A DNA stretch of 64,000 nt, taken from positions 1 to 64,000 of the forward strand of contig CABSLA010000005.1 of NCBI GenBank assembly GCA_902478545.1, read 5' to 3'. Below, one piece after another: positions 55,042 to 64,000 of this stretch. The notes beneath the pieces were generated by a model. It made no database searches. It worked only from the letters and a program-made list of their open reading frames with translations, and was not told the origin of the DNA. The position numbers were made by a program, and so were the translations under genes. The DNA is from an uncultured Collinsella sp. (GTDB lineage Bacteria; Actinomycetota; Coriobacteriia; Coriobacteriales; Coriobacteriaceae). How positions within the stretch are numbered: position 1 is the first letter of the stretch; every line of letters begins with the position of its first letter.

Positions 55042-57423
55042 TCAAATCGCTTCGTAGTCAAAAGGATCGAACTTATATAACGCTGCGCGCTTGGGATCTC
55101 GAGAAAAGTTAACGGAGAACCATGGATCTCCCTCAGAGAAACGCTCGGACCAGTTATGCAACAATCGTGCCTTATCCTCAAAATGCTTATGAGAGCGAGA
55201 TTTACTATCAAGGGATTTGTCAACACATGCCATATGGTAGAGACATGCCTCTGGTGTATAAATCACTTTTAACCCAGCTTGAGAAGACTTGAAGCAAATA
55301 TCAACATCCGAATAGTCAAGAAGATACGACTCATCAAAACCACCCAGACGATTAAAATGTTCGCGTGAAATAGCTAAACAGACACCACTCACCGCCGATA
55401 CATCCCTCACGGTCAATGGCAAATAGATATAGCCAGGAGAAGAGCGATGAATGCCTTGCGATAGGTTGACGATTGATTCTCCAACATAAGACAGGCCTGC
55501 CTGCTGCACAATGCCGTCAAGATCGCACGTCATTGTTCCAACAACGCCAACATCCTCTCGTTGGGAAAAACCAACGAGAGTCTTTAGCCACAAGGAGTCT
55601 AGCGCCTGAATATCATCATGAACAAAGACGAGTTGCTCGCCATGCGCGGCAAGAGCACCGGCATTTCTCCATGCAGATATATTAAACGGGTCATCAAGCG
55701 CGTGAACGATATGGCGACAACGAAGTCCAGAGACCGATTGTTGAACAGCGGCTTCCGCATCCTGCGAGCACACGAAAACAACTTCAAGATCATCAAAATC
55801 GGTGTCATTGATTGAAGATACAAGAGTCGAAAGAACCGAAGGATTGCCGCGGGTGGTAACGATTAATGAACAGGACTCAGATGAAGGAACATCATAAATA
55901 GGGCTATATCTAAAAGCACGGTTATGAGAGTTGACCACAGTCGCCTTGATACCGCATCTATCAAGGTGCTCCTGAACCGCTTTTATTCCAGCAAGTGTTG
56001 CATAGGGTTTACTATCGGAATTACCCGCAGTCGAATTCTCGCTTATTCTCCAGTGATACAAGATTTTAGGAACGTGATGGATCGTCCCACCAAGTTCGGC
56101 AATCTTCAACACCATGGCATGGTCTTGGGCGCCATCCAGCTCGCTGTTAGAAAGATCAATTCTGTCTAAACATGCCCTTTTAACAGTAAGAAGGTGGCAA
56201 ATATAATTGTTGTCACGAGCCATATCAAGACTAAAATCGGGCTTAAAAGTAGGATGAGCCAAGGACCCGTCAGGCAATAGCTTATCTTCATCACAGTAGA
56301 GAAGATTAATATCCGAATTTTGATTTAGAGCGTGTGCATACTCAAACAAGATATTCGGTTCGAGAACATCATCATGATCGAAAAAGCAAAGGTAGTCTCC
56401 CTTGGCCATCTTGATTCCGACATTGGTGTTCTCAGTGATACCTAGATTGCCCTCAAGATCAGTAACTTTAATTCTAGAGTCTGCAGTCACATACTCGGAG
56501 ACCAAATCGCTAAGGCCATCGTAATCTGGCGTAGAGTTAACCAGGATGAGTTCCCAATTCGAATACGTCTGAGCAATCACAGAATCAGCCATATCCCTGA
56601 AGAAATTCAAGGGAGTCTTATATAGAGGAACGATGATTGAAAACAAGGGCTGGTATGCAAGTTTTATTTGTGCTTGTGCCCGCGAATCGGATCCAGTCAA
56701 TCTGCGCCCAGAAAACCAGGACAAATAACGGGGTTGATCGAATGCGCACGCATGGTCCCGATCAGCCTCATCCAAAAGCTCCTTAAGCATATCTTTCTTT
56801 AGATTGATAAACGTATCTAGATGACCAGAAGCCCTGTGCATGCAAATGCACAGGCTATCCCCGACCTTAGGAATATGAAGAGAGAAATTTATTAAACCAG
56901 GATTCGCATCGGCTATTAAGTTATTAAATAACAAAGATTCGCCAATAACGCAGGCTTCTTCATTAAAAGCGACAATACGATCACCCTCAAGGCAATCAGT
57001 ACCTGAAAGAACACCTCTAACGATTACGCTATCAACGCAGGGAATAAAGCTCTCAATTTGGATAGAAGCGAGCGCATGCACGCCAGAACGGTCAATATTG
57101 CGAAATTGTCCACAATGCTCCGCGCGCAGCAAGCCGTTAACTTTCGACTCAATCGAAAACTTGCCAGGATTGATGCGGCGCTGATAAATTACATTATCTC
57201 CGCTAAAGAAAGACAGCGATTGGTCGACACCAAAATCGGCAAGAACAACAACAAATTCAGTCTCTGAAAAAGGAATGATTCTTGCGGGCAGAATTTGCCC
57301 ATTGGGTGATTTCGACTCAACAGCATCAGGAAAAACGGATGCGGCTTCATACAGTAGATATAGCTTGCCGTCGCCACGGCAATTTAGCTTATTGTTAAAT
57401 TCGGTATTAAAAACTATGCCCAT
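55042..57423 (-). CDS. Two-domain family 2 glycosyltransferase
   Basis: Protein of about 793 residues. An N-terminal region of about 250 residues is strand-rich and of unknown role. Domain 1 (about 260-480) is a complete GT2: FSIIVPLYKTPLNFFRDM, GNLGITENTNVGI and the DHDD motif CFFDHDDVLEPN. Domain 2 (about 505-740) is GT2-like, with SLIVTTRGNPSVLSTLV and VHDDIQAL, ending GGFDESYLLDYSDVDICFK. Such tandem enzymes add successive sugars in rhamnose-rich glycans. The ATG at 57423 is one base after the upstream stop. Confidence 0.88.
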   Translation of the reverse strand: MGIVFNTEFNNKLNCRGDGKLYLLYEAASVFPDAVESKSPNGQILPARIIPFSETEFVVVLADFGVDQSLSFFSGDNVIYQRRINPGKFSIESKVNGLLRAEHCGQFRNIDRSGVHALASIQIESFIPCVDSVIVRGVLSGTDCLEGDRIVAFNEEACVIGESLLFNNLIADANPGLINFSLHIPKVGDSLCICMHRASGHLDTFINLKKDMLKELLDEADRDHACAFDQPRYLSWFSGRRLTGSDSRAQAQIKLAYQPLFSIIVPLYKTPLNFFRDMADSVIAQTYSNWELILVNSTPDYDGLSDLVSEYVTADSRIKVTDLEGNLGITENTNVGIKMAKGDYLCFFDHDDVLEPNILFEYAHALNQNSDINLLYCDEDKLLPDGSLAHPTFKPDFSLDMARDNNYICHLLTVKRACLDRIDLSNSELDGAQDHAMVLKIAELGGTIHHVPKILYHWRISENSTAGNSDSKPYATLAGIKAVQEHLDRCGIKATVVNSHNRAFRYSPIYDVPSSESCSLIVTTRGNPSVLSTLVSSINDTDFDDLEVVFVCSQDAEAAVQQSVSGLRCRHIVHALDDPFNISAWRNAGALAAHGEQLVFVHDDIQALDSLWLKTLVGFSQREDVGVVGTMTCDLDGIVQQAGLSYVGESIVNLSQGIHRSSPGYIYLPLTVRDVSAVSGVCLAISREHFNRLGGFDESYLLDYSDVDICFKSSQAGLKVIYTPEACLYHMACVDKSLDSKSRSHKHFEDKARLLHNWSERFSEGDPWFSVNFSRDPKRAALYKFDPFDYEAI

Positions 57424-57424
57424 A

Positions 57425-59425
57425 TCAGCAACACTTTCCAACAATTAATACAAACTCGCAAATCGCAGCCAGAACAAACGGCAATACGAGGCACACTAAA
57501 ACGAATCGTTTACCATCCCCATAGACCAAGCGATCCTGGTTAAGAATAAACGAGAGGCAAGGAACCAGGAGTGGCAAAAGGTAACGACTCTGACAACCAT
57601 TAACCGTCCCCAAGCCAACGGGGGTAAACGATACATAAAGTGCTGTAGCGACCAAAATCACCGTAAACAAAAACACAAATGAGGCCCAAAGAAATTGTGC
57701 GAGACCAATATGATTCACGCTAATCGAATCGGCCGAAAAAAGCCCAAACAACAATAGGCAAACAGCTGGAAGCACCTGAACCAACCCACGGATTGCATTT
57801 ACAGAAATCTGAGCAGCAAGCGATCCAAGGTATGCAAAGTTCAATGCATATCCAGAAGAGGTTATCGGATTTAAATAATAAGTTGAAAAATAATTGGCGA
57901 GTATTTCCGCGTAGCGCAATGGATCGGCGAGAATGAAAGCGATTTGCTGACCAGAGTTAACATCGGAGCCGCCTCGCATATCGCCAACGTTAGATCCGCT
58001 GGCCGTTGAAAACAAGAACGGAAGCGCAAATGAGGCAAAAGCAATCAAGCCCAAAACAAACACGGCGGCATAGTAATGAACTCGTTGCTTCGAGCCCGCA
58101 AAACGATTACGCGGAACCATAAAGAAAAGACCGATTATCGGAAAATACACAGCTTTGACTGCGAGTCCTAAAAAGGTAAATAAAAATGCGAGTGCTATAT
58201 TGCGAACTGTAAATTCATTTAAATCACCCCATGCATACCTCAAAAAATAAGCAAAACCGAGAATGATAAACGAAATGAGCCATGCATCATAAGAGAAACA
58301 TGACGCAAGAAAGATCGAAGTTGGCAGCATTCCCACAAAAGCAAATAGTCCCTTTTTTGAGGGCGTAACCTTGATTGCAATGGCAATTGCAAGACAGTAA
58401 CTAAATAAATTGCAAATCCGAGCGAATTGAATCATAGAAGAAAAATCGAAATGCAGAAGGCGAGCGAGCCAAAGGCCAATTGCCGATGGAATATACCCAA
58501 TGCTGCTAAGCGTATAAACGAATTCTTCATGCTTGTTAACTTGCACATGACCAGAAGCGATATCAGATCTATAGGAGCCATTCAACTGCCTAGCATGCTC
58601 AAGAATTTCCGCTCGATCAAAATGGGAAAGAGGGGGCTCTTCATAGCCCTGTGCACGACGGACCGCTTCGTCAGTAAATTTAATATCCGTATCAGTTTTT
58701 TGAGTTTCAAATAAATAAGATGTCGAAAGGGCATTGGAATAGTGAATTTGATCATCCCATGAAATACCCGTCGTTATCGGAGTGCTCGCCACAAGGAAAA
58801 CACCAATTGAGAATGCAGCGATAAAGAAAGCAACAGGAAGGGCAGAGTTTCTCTTTCGAATGCCCGAGCAAGCCGTGAAAACCGAAGTTATGACTACCAG
58901 CAGGAAATAAACAACAGCATTAATGAACCCATTCACGAATGCAATCGTAGAGCAGCCAAAAACAATAAAGAATGCGATAATCAGCAGGGAAACGTAGTCG
59001 GTAGCCTTGACCCTCGCCGAAGCAGAATGGAACAACGCTTTCAGAGAAAAGCCGCTTTGGAATAAATAGAGTATTGCGCAATAGGAAATCAGAAAAAAGA
59101 ATATGAGCCGCTTTTTATTCCAGTCAGCAATATTCGAGAAATGAGAAGCCGGCGAGCCAAGAACGGTACAGCCCTCCCAGATGACCGCCACAGCAAATGC
59201 CGCAAGCAACAGGACTAATAATTGAGCGCAGCGACCAGAACAGTTGTCACGCTTTTTTTCATCATCTGAGGAAAGGAAGACACAATATGACTGCCAAATG
59301 GCAACATCTACAACGACGCAATAGAGCGCTAAAACAAACAGCTGTGAGACAGAGTGGTTCGCATAAAAGTGCTTCATGCACAGAAGCTCGACAATAAAGA
59401 GAAGAGCAACGAAGACGGCTTTCAT
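57425..59425 (-). CDS. DUF2142 membrane protein
   Basis: Polytopic protein of about 666 residues with a dozen or more helices. An extracytoplasmic loop opens with P-I-T-T-G-I-S-W-D-D-Q-I-H-Y, and the C-terminal region has FTPVGLGTVNGCQSRYLLPLL, both DUF2142 marks. These proteins resemble GT-C enzymes and occur in surface-glycan loci; it may transfer sugars from lipid-linked donors outside the membrane. The WDD pair would be the candidate catalytic acid. Confidence 0.85.
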   Translation of the reverse strand: MKAVFVALLFIVELLCMKHFYANHSVSQLFVLALYCVVVDVAIWQSYCVFLSSDDEKKRDNCSGRCAQLLVLLLAAFAVAVIWEGCTVLGSPASHFSNIADWNKKRLIFFFLISYCAILYLFQSGFSLKALFHSASARVKATDYVSLLIIAFFIVFGCSTIAFVNGFINAVVYFLLVVITSVFTACSGIRKRNSALPVAFFIAAFSIGVFLVASTPITTGISWDDQIHYSNALSTSYLFETQKTDTDIKFTDEAVRRAQGYEEPPLSHFDRAEILEHARQLNGSYRSDIASGHVQVNKHEEFVYTLSSIGYIPSAIGLWLARLLHFDFSSMIQFARICNLFSYCLAIAIAIKVTPSKKGLFAFVGMLPTSIFLASCFSYDAWLISFIILGFAYFLRYAWGDLNEFTVRNIALAFLFTFLGLAVKAVYFPIIGLFFMVPRNRFAGSKQRVHYYAAVFVLGLIAFASFALPFLFSTASGSNVGDMRGGSDVNSGQQIAFILADPLRYAEILANYFSTYYLNPITSSGYALNFAYLGSLAAQISVNAIRGLVQVLPAVCLLLFGLFSADSISVNHIGLAQFLWASFVFLFTVILVATALYVSFTPVGLGTVNGCQSRYLLPLLVPCLSFILNQDRLVYGDGKRFVLVCLVLPFVLAAICEFVLIVGKCC

Positions 59426-59627
59426 TATTTGCTTTTGGTTTACGCATCGAGACAACACGGAGCTAATTCACCTTTATCCAAATCAAGCTGCAAGGGCCCT
59501 AGAAGAATCGTTCCCAGTCGTCTGGATGACAAGTATGGGCACCAAGCACTGTTCACAACTGTAGAAAGTAATATAAGTAGGGACATTCACATCGAGATGA
59601 TTTATACGCTAAAGCGAAACGCATAGC

Positions 59628-59972
59628 CTACTTTTCCTTCTCCCTACTTAACGCAACAGCCTGAACAAGCGAGTTTAAACGCTCTTCCTGTCGAGAGAGG
59701 CGAAGAGAATTACAGAAATCACGGACCACAAGAACGGCAATAACGTAAAGGAACACGAAGTTAGAAGCCGACATGAAACCAAATAGACTTGAAAGCCACA
59801 TTGCAACTTGTGGAAAAACGCCCAAAATTACAAAACTGACGCTGAATAGCAGCCAAAACAGAGAATCCAAAACTTGCATTTGGGATTTTTTTAATTTGCG
59901 CAATACGAACACGAATACCAAAACAGCGCAAACAAGAAGCAAAATACGAAGAGAGACCGGCAAATGGATCAC
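59628..59972 (-). CDS. DUF2304 small membrane protein
   Basis: Protein of 114 residues with three hydrophobic helices and a charged C-terminus (ERLNSLVQAVALSREKEK). The family normally accompanies DPM-type glycosyltransferases, as here: its GTG start overlaps the upstream gene's stop by four bases. Likely a membrane anchor or partner for that enzyme. Confidence 0.88.
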   Translation of the reverse strand: MIHLPVSLRILLLVCAVLVFVFVLRKLKKSQMQVLDSLFWLLFSVSFVILGVFPQVAMWLSSLFGFMSASNFVFLYVIAVLVVRDFCNSLRLSRQEERLNSLVQAVALSREKEK

Positions 59973-60655
59973 CTAAACCACTGAACGACAAGGAGCGTAA
60001 CGAAAACACGAACCATATACTGCATAGACCTAACAGGGTTAAGATAGCTCTCGCCACCTTGACGCTCGCGCATCTTAACCTGTACCTCTGAAATGGAATA
60101 CCCTTGCTTCAAAAAGAGAGCGAGAGATTCTGGTTCCGGATTTAAGGTATTGTCGTAATAGTATTTCTTAAGAATATCCCGCCCAAATAGCCTAAATCCA
60201 GACGTTGGGTCACTGATCCTCTTGCCTGTCAGAATCTTTATTAGCACCGTAATCATACGCGAGCCGATCATGCGAAGCGTCTTGTCTTTGCGCACGCTTA
60301 CAAACCTAGAGCCAATGACAATATCTGATCCATCAGATTGAGCCCTATCAACAAGGACCTTTATATATTCCGGACAATGCTGGCCGTCAGCATCAAACTG
60401 AACCATATAGTCATATCCATGATCAACCGCATAACGCGCAGCCGTCTGAAACCCAACGGTCAAACCACAGTTAATGGGCATATCAATGATGTCACAACCA
60501 AGATCCTTGCAGATAGCTAGCGTTCGATCTCGAGACCCATCATTGATAACAACAAAATCAAACTCAGGTGCAATTTGTCTGAGCTCGCATATCGTCTTTT
60601 CTATGCATTCCTCCTCATTATAAGCAGGAATAGCGATAAGAGTTTTGGGTGTCAT
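59969..60655 (-). CDS. Polyprenyl-phosphate glycosyltransferase (GT2)
   Basis: Protein of about 228 residues. LIAIPAYNEEECIEKTI, VVINDGSRDRT, NCGLTVGFQTAARYAV, QFDADGQHCPEYI and SDPTSGFRLFGRDIL give a clear DPM1/DPG-synthase-like GT2 without C-terminal helices. DUF2304 next to it probably supplies the membrane part. First gene of the minus-strand set 59628-60655. Confidence 0.9.
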   Translation of the reverse strand: MTPKTLIAIPAYNEEECIEKTICELRQIAPEFDFVVINDGSRDRTLAICKDLGCDIIDMPINCGLTVGFQTAARYAVDHGYDYMVQFDADGQHCPEYIKVLVDRAQSDGSDIVIGSRFVSVRKDKTLRMIGSRMITVLIKILTGKRISDPTSGFRLFGRDILKKYYYDNTLNPEPESLALFLKQGYSISEVQVKMRERQGGESYLNPVRSMQYMVRVFVTLLVVQWFR

Positions 60656-60726
60656 ATACACATAAACCGATCTCTAGTTTTTCTCATTATTATAGCGAGA
60701 GATATACAAATGGTTAAATAGACACA

Positions 60727-60739
60727 ACGAATGGTGCAC
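60727..60739 (+). repeat. 13-bp direct repeat, left copy
   Basis: ACGAATGGTGCAC occurs here and at 61339-61351, bracketing a 600-bp GC-rich islet within an AT-rich glycosyltransferase cluster. It could be a target duplication or element end. Confidence 0.5.
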
Positions 60740-60768
60740 CCTTGATTATCAACTTAATCAGAACACTT

Positions 60769-60804
60769 CCCACATTCATCCGTACATGGACGGATGAATG
60801 TGGG
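60769..60804. repeat. 15-bp perfect hairpin at islet edge
   Basis: CCCACATTCATCCGT pairs with ACGGATGAATGTGGG around ACATGG. It lies where AT-rich DNA changes to GC-rich DNA, just inside the left direct repeat. No T run follows. Confidence 0.75.
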
Positions 60805-60857
60805 AACCCGTTACCCTGAGAGCCGAACCGGTTGGCCCCGGGGACTCGAAGGACAGC

Positions 60858-61114
60858 ATGTCCGGAAAAAAGAAAAAGGGTTCCGAGAAGGCAACCCCGA
60901 GTGTCTACGGCAGGCTCACCAGACACGAAAGGGACACGGGCCAGAAGATGCTGGAGCTGGACGCCCGCGCGCCTCCAAGGCGATGCTCGGCGGCGATGCG
61001 GAGGCGCTGCTAGACGCCTACAGCCTGGAGGACGTGCCCATCGGAAGACTCGACCTGACGCCGAGCCTCATCGAGAGGGCACGCGCAGAGAGGCGCGTCG
61101 CCCCGCTGGCCTAG
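60858..61114 (+). pseudogene. Small frameshifted gene, unidentified
   Basis: ATG at 60858 with AAGGA upstream opens a frame MSGKKKKGSEKATPSVYGRL... that stops after about 51 codons. At the alternating CG run 60966-60972 the coding sense moves to another frame. That frame continues ...ASKAMLGGDAEALLDAY and LDLTPSLIERARAERRV to the stop at 61114. Removing two bases from the CG run gives one protein of about 84 residues, basic at the start and helical later. I do not know the family. Slippage in the dinucleotide run is the likely cause. Confidence 0.5.
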
Positions 61115-61460
61115 CCCAAAGGCAAAACGGAATAGGCGGACCGACCGTCCAGCTGAGTCTGGAAAGAGGTGCCAGACTGAGGGCGGAGAATGGCCCCCGG
61201 ACCTATCGAACACATATCCACCGTTCCTTCAACTGGGGAAACGGAGCCCCCGGGGTCCATGGTGGCCGCGGGGGCGTTCGGTTAGCCGCGGATACGAACT
61301 ATCTGCGCAGCGTGTTCGGCTGAGATCGGAAATCAACCACGAATGGTGCACACGGCATCGAGAACCCCGCAACAAACCTCGCCCTAGATTTCAAAGCTAG
61401 CAATCTTACGAGTGTCGAACGGCATGGTTACGCCATGTCTCTCTAAGCGTAGGTGCACAA
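61115..61460. other. Intergenic, GC-rich remnant then AT-rich
   Basis: Up to about 61323 the DNA is GC-rich, and one plus-strand frame ends ...NWGNGAPGVHGG...LRSVFG with some protein-like character. There is no start that would make a supportable gene. Beyond the right direct repeat (61339-61351) the sequence returns to AT-rich intergenic DNA. Confidence 0.4.
61339..61351 (+). repeat. 13-bp direct repeat, right copy
   Basis: Exact second copy of ACGAATGGTGCAC (first at 60727-60739), same orientation, 612 bp apart. Confidence 0.5.
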
Positions 61461-62405
61461 CTACGAGGTTTTCTCAATAGTTTTAATTGCAACCACACGC
61501 GCCATATTAATGACATTCATTAAATACGACTTAGAGCAAAATGGGATTTGAAGCAATTGGAAAATACCTTTTGCTCGATTACCAGAATGAATATTTCTCA
61601 ACGCATTATTAAATAATGCATTTGCCTTTAGATAGTTCTCAGCTCGGCGCCGATCGAACCGCTCGGCGACGATTGTATCAATCTTATCGACATCCAGTGA
61701 TCGACCCTCTTTGAAAGCTGAACGTAAACACTGAGAAACAACGAACTGTTTATACAAATTGCTACGCGAAATGCTATTAACAGTCATTCTGTATCGAATG
61801 AGCGGCTCTGGAACATTTCCAATAGTGAACCCTTCCAGCTCGGCACGCAACAGTAAGTCATAATCTTCTGCTAGCGGAACAGACCGATACCCCATTTCAA
61901 ATACAGACCTTCTTCCAAACCAACTCGGATGAGGTACGCAATTTCTAATCATAAGAGAACGCCTAACGCCTTCACTCGAACTTGGAATTGAATCAACGAG
62001 ATATAATTGACTACCGTCTTCGTCAATGGCGTTCAAATAAGAACCCACTAGGTCAAGCTCATGTTCTTCAAGATACGACAACTGCCGTTCGATGCGCTGC
62101 GCCTCAGAAATGTCATCTGAGTCCATTCGGCAGATATACTGACCGCGTGAGACCTTGAACGCCCTTTCCAAAGATGCAGCAAGACCAAGATTGCGTTCAT
62201 TTCTCACGAGGCAAATCCTGCTGTCATGAGAGCTATAGTTTTGAGCAATATCGTAAAGTGTGTTGTCATCTGGATTATCAAAAACAACAACCACCTCGAT
62301 TCGATGATAGGTCTGCTTTAAAATAGACGCTAGTGCCTCAGTAAAATCTTTGGCGCTCTCCCTATAACAAGGCATGAGCACTGAAACCAACTGTGAATCT
62401 GTCAA
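61461..62405 (-). CDS. Family 2 glycosyltransferase
   Basis: Protein of 314 residues. SVLMPCYRESAKDFTEALASIL, NERNLGLAASLERAF, CRMDSDDISEAQR (metal-binding DxD) and AEDYDLLLRAELEG define a complete GT2 of the WcaA type. The C-terminal 90 residues are helical. TTG start with GGAGG 6 nt upstream. Confidence 0.9.
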   Translation of the reverse strand: MTDSQLVSVLMPCYRESAKDFTEALASILKQTYHRIEVVVVFDNPDDNTLYDIAQNYSSHDSRICLVRNERNLGLAASLERAFKVSRGQYICRMDSDDISEAQRIERQLSYLEEHELDLVGSYLNAIDEDGSQLYLVDSIPSSSEGVRRSLMIRNCVPHPSWFGRRSVFEMGYRSVPLAEDYDLLLRAELEGFTIGNVPEPLIRYRMTVNSISRSNLYKQFVVSQCLRSAFKEGRSLDVDKIDTIVAERFDRRRAENYLKANALFNNALRNIHSGNRAKGIFQLLQIPFCSKSYLMNVINMARVVAIKTIEKTS

Positions 62406-62441
62406 CTAAAACCTCCAACACCGCTGCGGGAGCAAACGCTA

Positions 62442-63539
62442 ATGAAAACTACCGATAGTTTAATAGTCCTTCATGTGGCATATATTACAAGTGATTTCGC
62501 TTCTGGCGTGTCTACAGTGGTGCCTCAATACCTAAATGAGCAGTCAGAAATAAAGGAAATGAATATAGCTCTATTAAATCTTACAAACTACAGACCTAAA
62601 GATGCGAAATATCCTGTCTTCTTTCAGTCATGCATAGAAAAACTTCCTGAACCGTTTTGCAATCCGTCACTCGTAATATTTCATGAGATATATAGGCCGG
62701 ATCACATTAAACTAAGCCATTGGCTCAGAAGACGTGCGATCCCATACATCATCACACCACATGGGTCTCTAACATATGTGGCGCAAGAACAGCATCATTT
62801 AGCTAAACAATTGCTTAATGTTTTCTTCTATAACGCCTTTATTCGCAATGCTGATTGTATCCATTTTCTATCGAAAAAAGAGGCGATGAGTTCAAACGGC
62901 TTTAAACATAGGAAAGCAAGAATTATTCCAAATGGTGTTAGCATCCCAAAAGCCAAAGCCTCAAACTTAGACAGCCGCATCGCGCTTTTTATTGGCCGCC
63001 TAGATATAGAGGTCAAAGGTCTTGATCTACTGATCAAAAGTCTGCCGCTAATTGCTGATGAGCTAAGAGGGCTCGGAGCTAAAATCTACATCTACGGTCC
63101 AGACGAAGATGGGTCTATGGCCAAACTGGAACTACTTATTGCCGACAATCAAGTATCCGATATTGTTTTATTAAATGGTCCAGTTAATGGTCAATCTAAA
63201 GCGGACGCTTTTCTCAAATCGCAGTTTTATATCCAACTTTCACGCACTGAAGGTTTCCCGACGTCTGTTTTGGAAGCGCTAGCATATGGCCTCCCAATTA
63301 TTGTTACCGAGGGAACCACATGGAAAGAAACGGCGAACAATAAAGGAATTGGAATCGGTGTAGAATCTGATCTCGAAGCCATTTCTAACGCAATTCTCAC
63401 CCTGTTCAATGACGATGAGCTTCGTTGTAAACTTGCAAATGCAGCTAGAAAGTATGCAATTGAACACTTTCAATGGAAGGCCATTGCCAAGCGTCAATTT
63501 ATTTTATACAGGGACATTGTAAACGGGCTTTCTAACTAA
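62442..63539 (+). CDS. Family 4 glycosyltransferase
   Basis: Protein of 365 residues with GT-B fold. N-terminal VLHVAYITSDFASGVSTVV, then TPHGSL and RIIPNGVSIP. The donor half has LFIGRLDIEVKGLDLLI and the EX7E-type segment SRTEGFPTSVLEALAYGLPIIVTEG. ATG after GGGAG. It begins the plus-strand part of the locus, divergent from the preceding gene. Confidence 0.92.
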   Translation: MKTTDSLIVLHVAYITSDFASGVSTVVPQYLNEQSEIKEMNIALLNLTNYRPKDAKYPVFFQSCIEKLPEPFCNPSLVIFHEIYRPDHIKLSHWLRRRAIPYIITPHGSLTYVAQEQHHLAKQLLNVFFYNAFIRNADCIHFLSKKEAMSSNGFKHRKARIIPNGVSIPKAKASNLDSRIALFIGRLDIEVKGLDLLIKSLPLIADELRGLGAKIYIYGPDEDGSMAKLELLIADNQVSDIVLLNGPVNGQSKADAFLKSQFYIQLSRTEGFPTSVLEALAYGLPIIVTEGTTWKETANNKGIGIGVESDLEAISNAILTLFNDDELRCKLANAARKYAIEHFQWKAIAKRQFILYRDIVNGLSN

Positions 63540-63572
63540 CCATCTTGTTCTTCCAATACGGAAAGGAACTAA

Positions 63573-64000
63573 ATGCTGTTTTCAATTATTATCCCTGCAT
63601 ATAATGCGGCATCCAGTTTGCCGGAAACGCTATCATCCATCTACCAACAAACATATGACGGCTATGAAATTATTCTCATCAATGATGGATCAGCGGACGC
63701 TACTGAAAGTGTCTGCAAAGTGTTTTGTGAATCTCACAACAATACTCATTACGTTAGACAAAATAATATGGGCGTATATGAGGCCAGGCGAAAAGGCGCG
63801 GAGATAAGCGCCGGAGATTACCTGGTCTTTGTTGATGCAGATGATTCTTTGCGCTTCGATACCCTATCTATTCTTGCTCGCGAAATCGATAAGTGCAATC
63901 CAGACATAATCTGTTTCAGCTATACAAGAAACCCAGACTATTCAAACGATCCGTTTATCAATCCCGCCCTTCCGTCTGGCATCTATGAAGGTGACGATCT
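63573..64000 (+). CDS. Family 2 glycosyltransferase (partial, runs off window)
   Basis: ATG at 63573 behind AAAGGA. The first 142 residues are visible: FSIIIPAYNAASSLPETL, ILINDGSADATESV, NNMGVYEARRKGAEISAGDYLVFVDADDSLR. These are the GT2 nucleotide-binding segments, including the DADD motif. The C-terminus lies beyond 64000. Confidence 0.9.
   Translation, partial: MLFSIIIPAYNAASSLPETLSSIYQQTYDGYEIILINDGSADATESVCKVFCESHNNTHYVRQNNMGVYEARRKGAEISAGDYLVFVDADDSLRFDTLSILAREIDKCNPDIICFSYTRNPDYSNDPFINPALPSGIYEGDD

Overview
The window looks like chromosome of a moderately GC-rich actinobacterium of class Coriobacteriia, most probably Collinsella or a close relative. This is inferred from frequent TTG/GTG starts behind strong GGAGG sites, alanine/glutamate tails on ribosomal proteins S16 and L21, CCA-encoding tRNA genes, an AroE-AroK fusion, and gene orders such as rplU-rpmA-obg-nadD-yqeK-rsfS and mreBCD-pbp2-rodA. 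No 16S gene is present, so the genus is not proven.

Layout. (1) 1-5783 is an accessory island with a base composition unlike the core: an orphan GC-rich ORF, a DUF1648 membrane protein, and an AT-rich cassette. The cassette encodes a 241-residue precursor-like protein with an asparagine repeat, a radical SAM enzyme and an NPPL-type methyltransferase. Behind it lies a stump of an ABC exporter. Imperfect 21-bp direct repeats lie at 30-50 and 5740-5760. (2) 5784-34392 is mostly core housekeeping on the minus strand: ppsR, glyQS, lepB-trmD-rimM-khpA-rpsP; dinB on plus; a RAYT transposase gene bracketed by REP sequences; the rsfS-obg group; rpmA/rplU; two radical-SAM-associated proteins; the rod-shape/cell-wall operon; TPR, cyclophilin and zinc-ribbon proteins; and a P-type ATPase. 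(3) 34469-43494 is a complete shikimate-to-chorismate operon plus the Phe/Tyr branch on plus, bracketed by two minus-strand tRNA-Arg genes. It contains an inverted REP pair. (4) 43549-64000 is a cell-surface polysaccharide locus: ABC-2 exporter, dTDP-rhamnose genes (RmlC-RmlD fused, RmlB, RmlA), several glycosyltransferases, a pyruvyltransferase, DUF2142/DUF2304 membrane proteins, and inserted or decayed fragments.

The most unusual feature is the 2.2-5.6 kb cassette. The precursor-like protein has a leader resembling nitrile-hydratase-like leaders and then NANxxx hexads, so asparagines recur every six residues. Such NX5N spacing is known from polytheonamide-type proteusins, where Asn side chains are N-methylated and the chain is epimerised by a radical SAM enzyme. 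Here the repeat is internal, followed by about 100 residues, and the neighbours are a radical SAM/SPASM-like enzyme and an NPPL methyltransferase, the motif class that includes amide-N methylases such as PrmC. I infer an undescribed RiPP-like or self-modifying-protein system. Its exporter is now truncated.

In the polysaccharide locus the rml genes supply dTDP-rhamnose, the glycosyltransferases (including a WsaF-like one) assemble the glycan, and the TagG/TagH-like ABC pair probably exports it. Composition varies sharply there: rml genes are very GC-rich, glycosyltransferase genes and a P-loop/DUF4869 pair are AT-rich, and a small GC-rich islet sits between 13-bp direct repeats.
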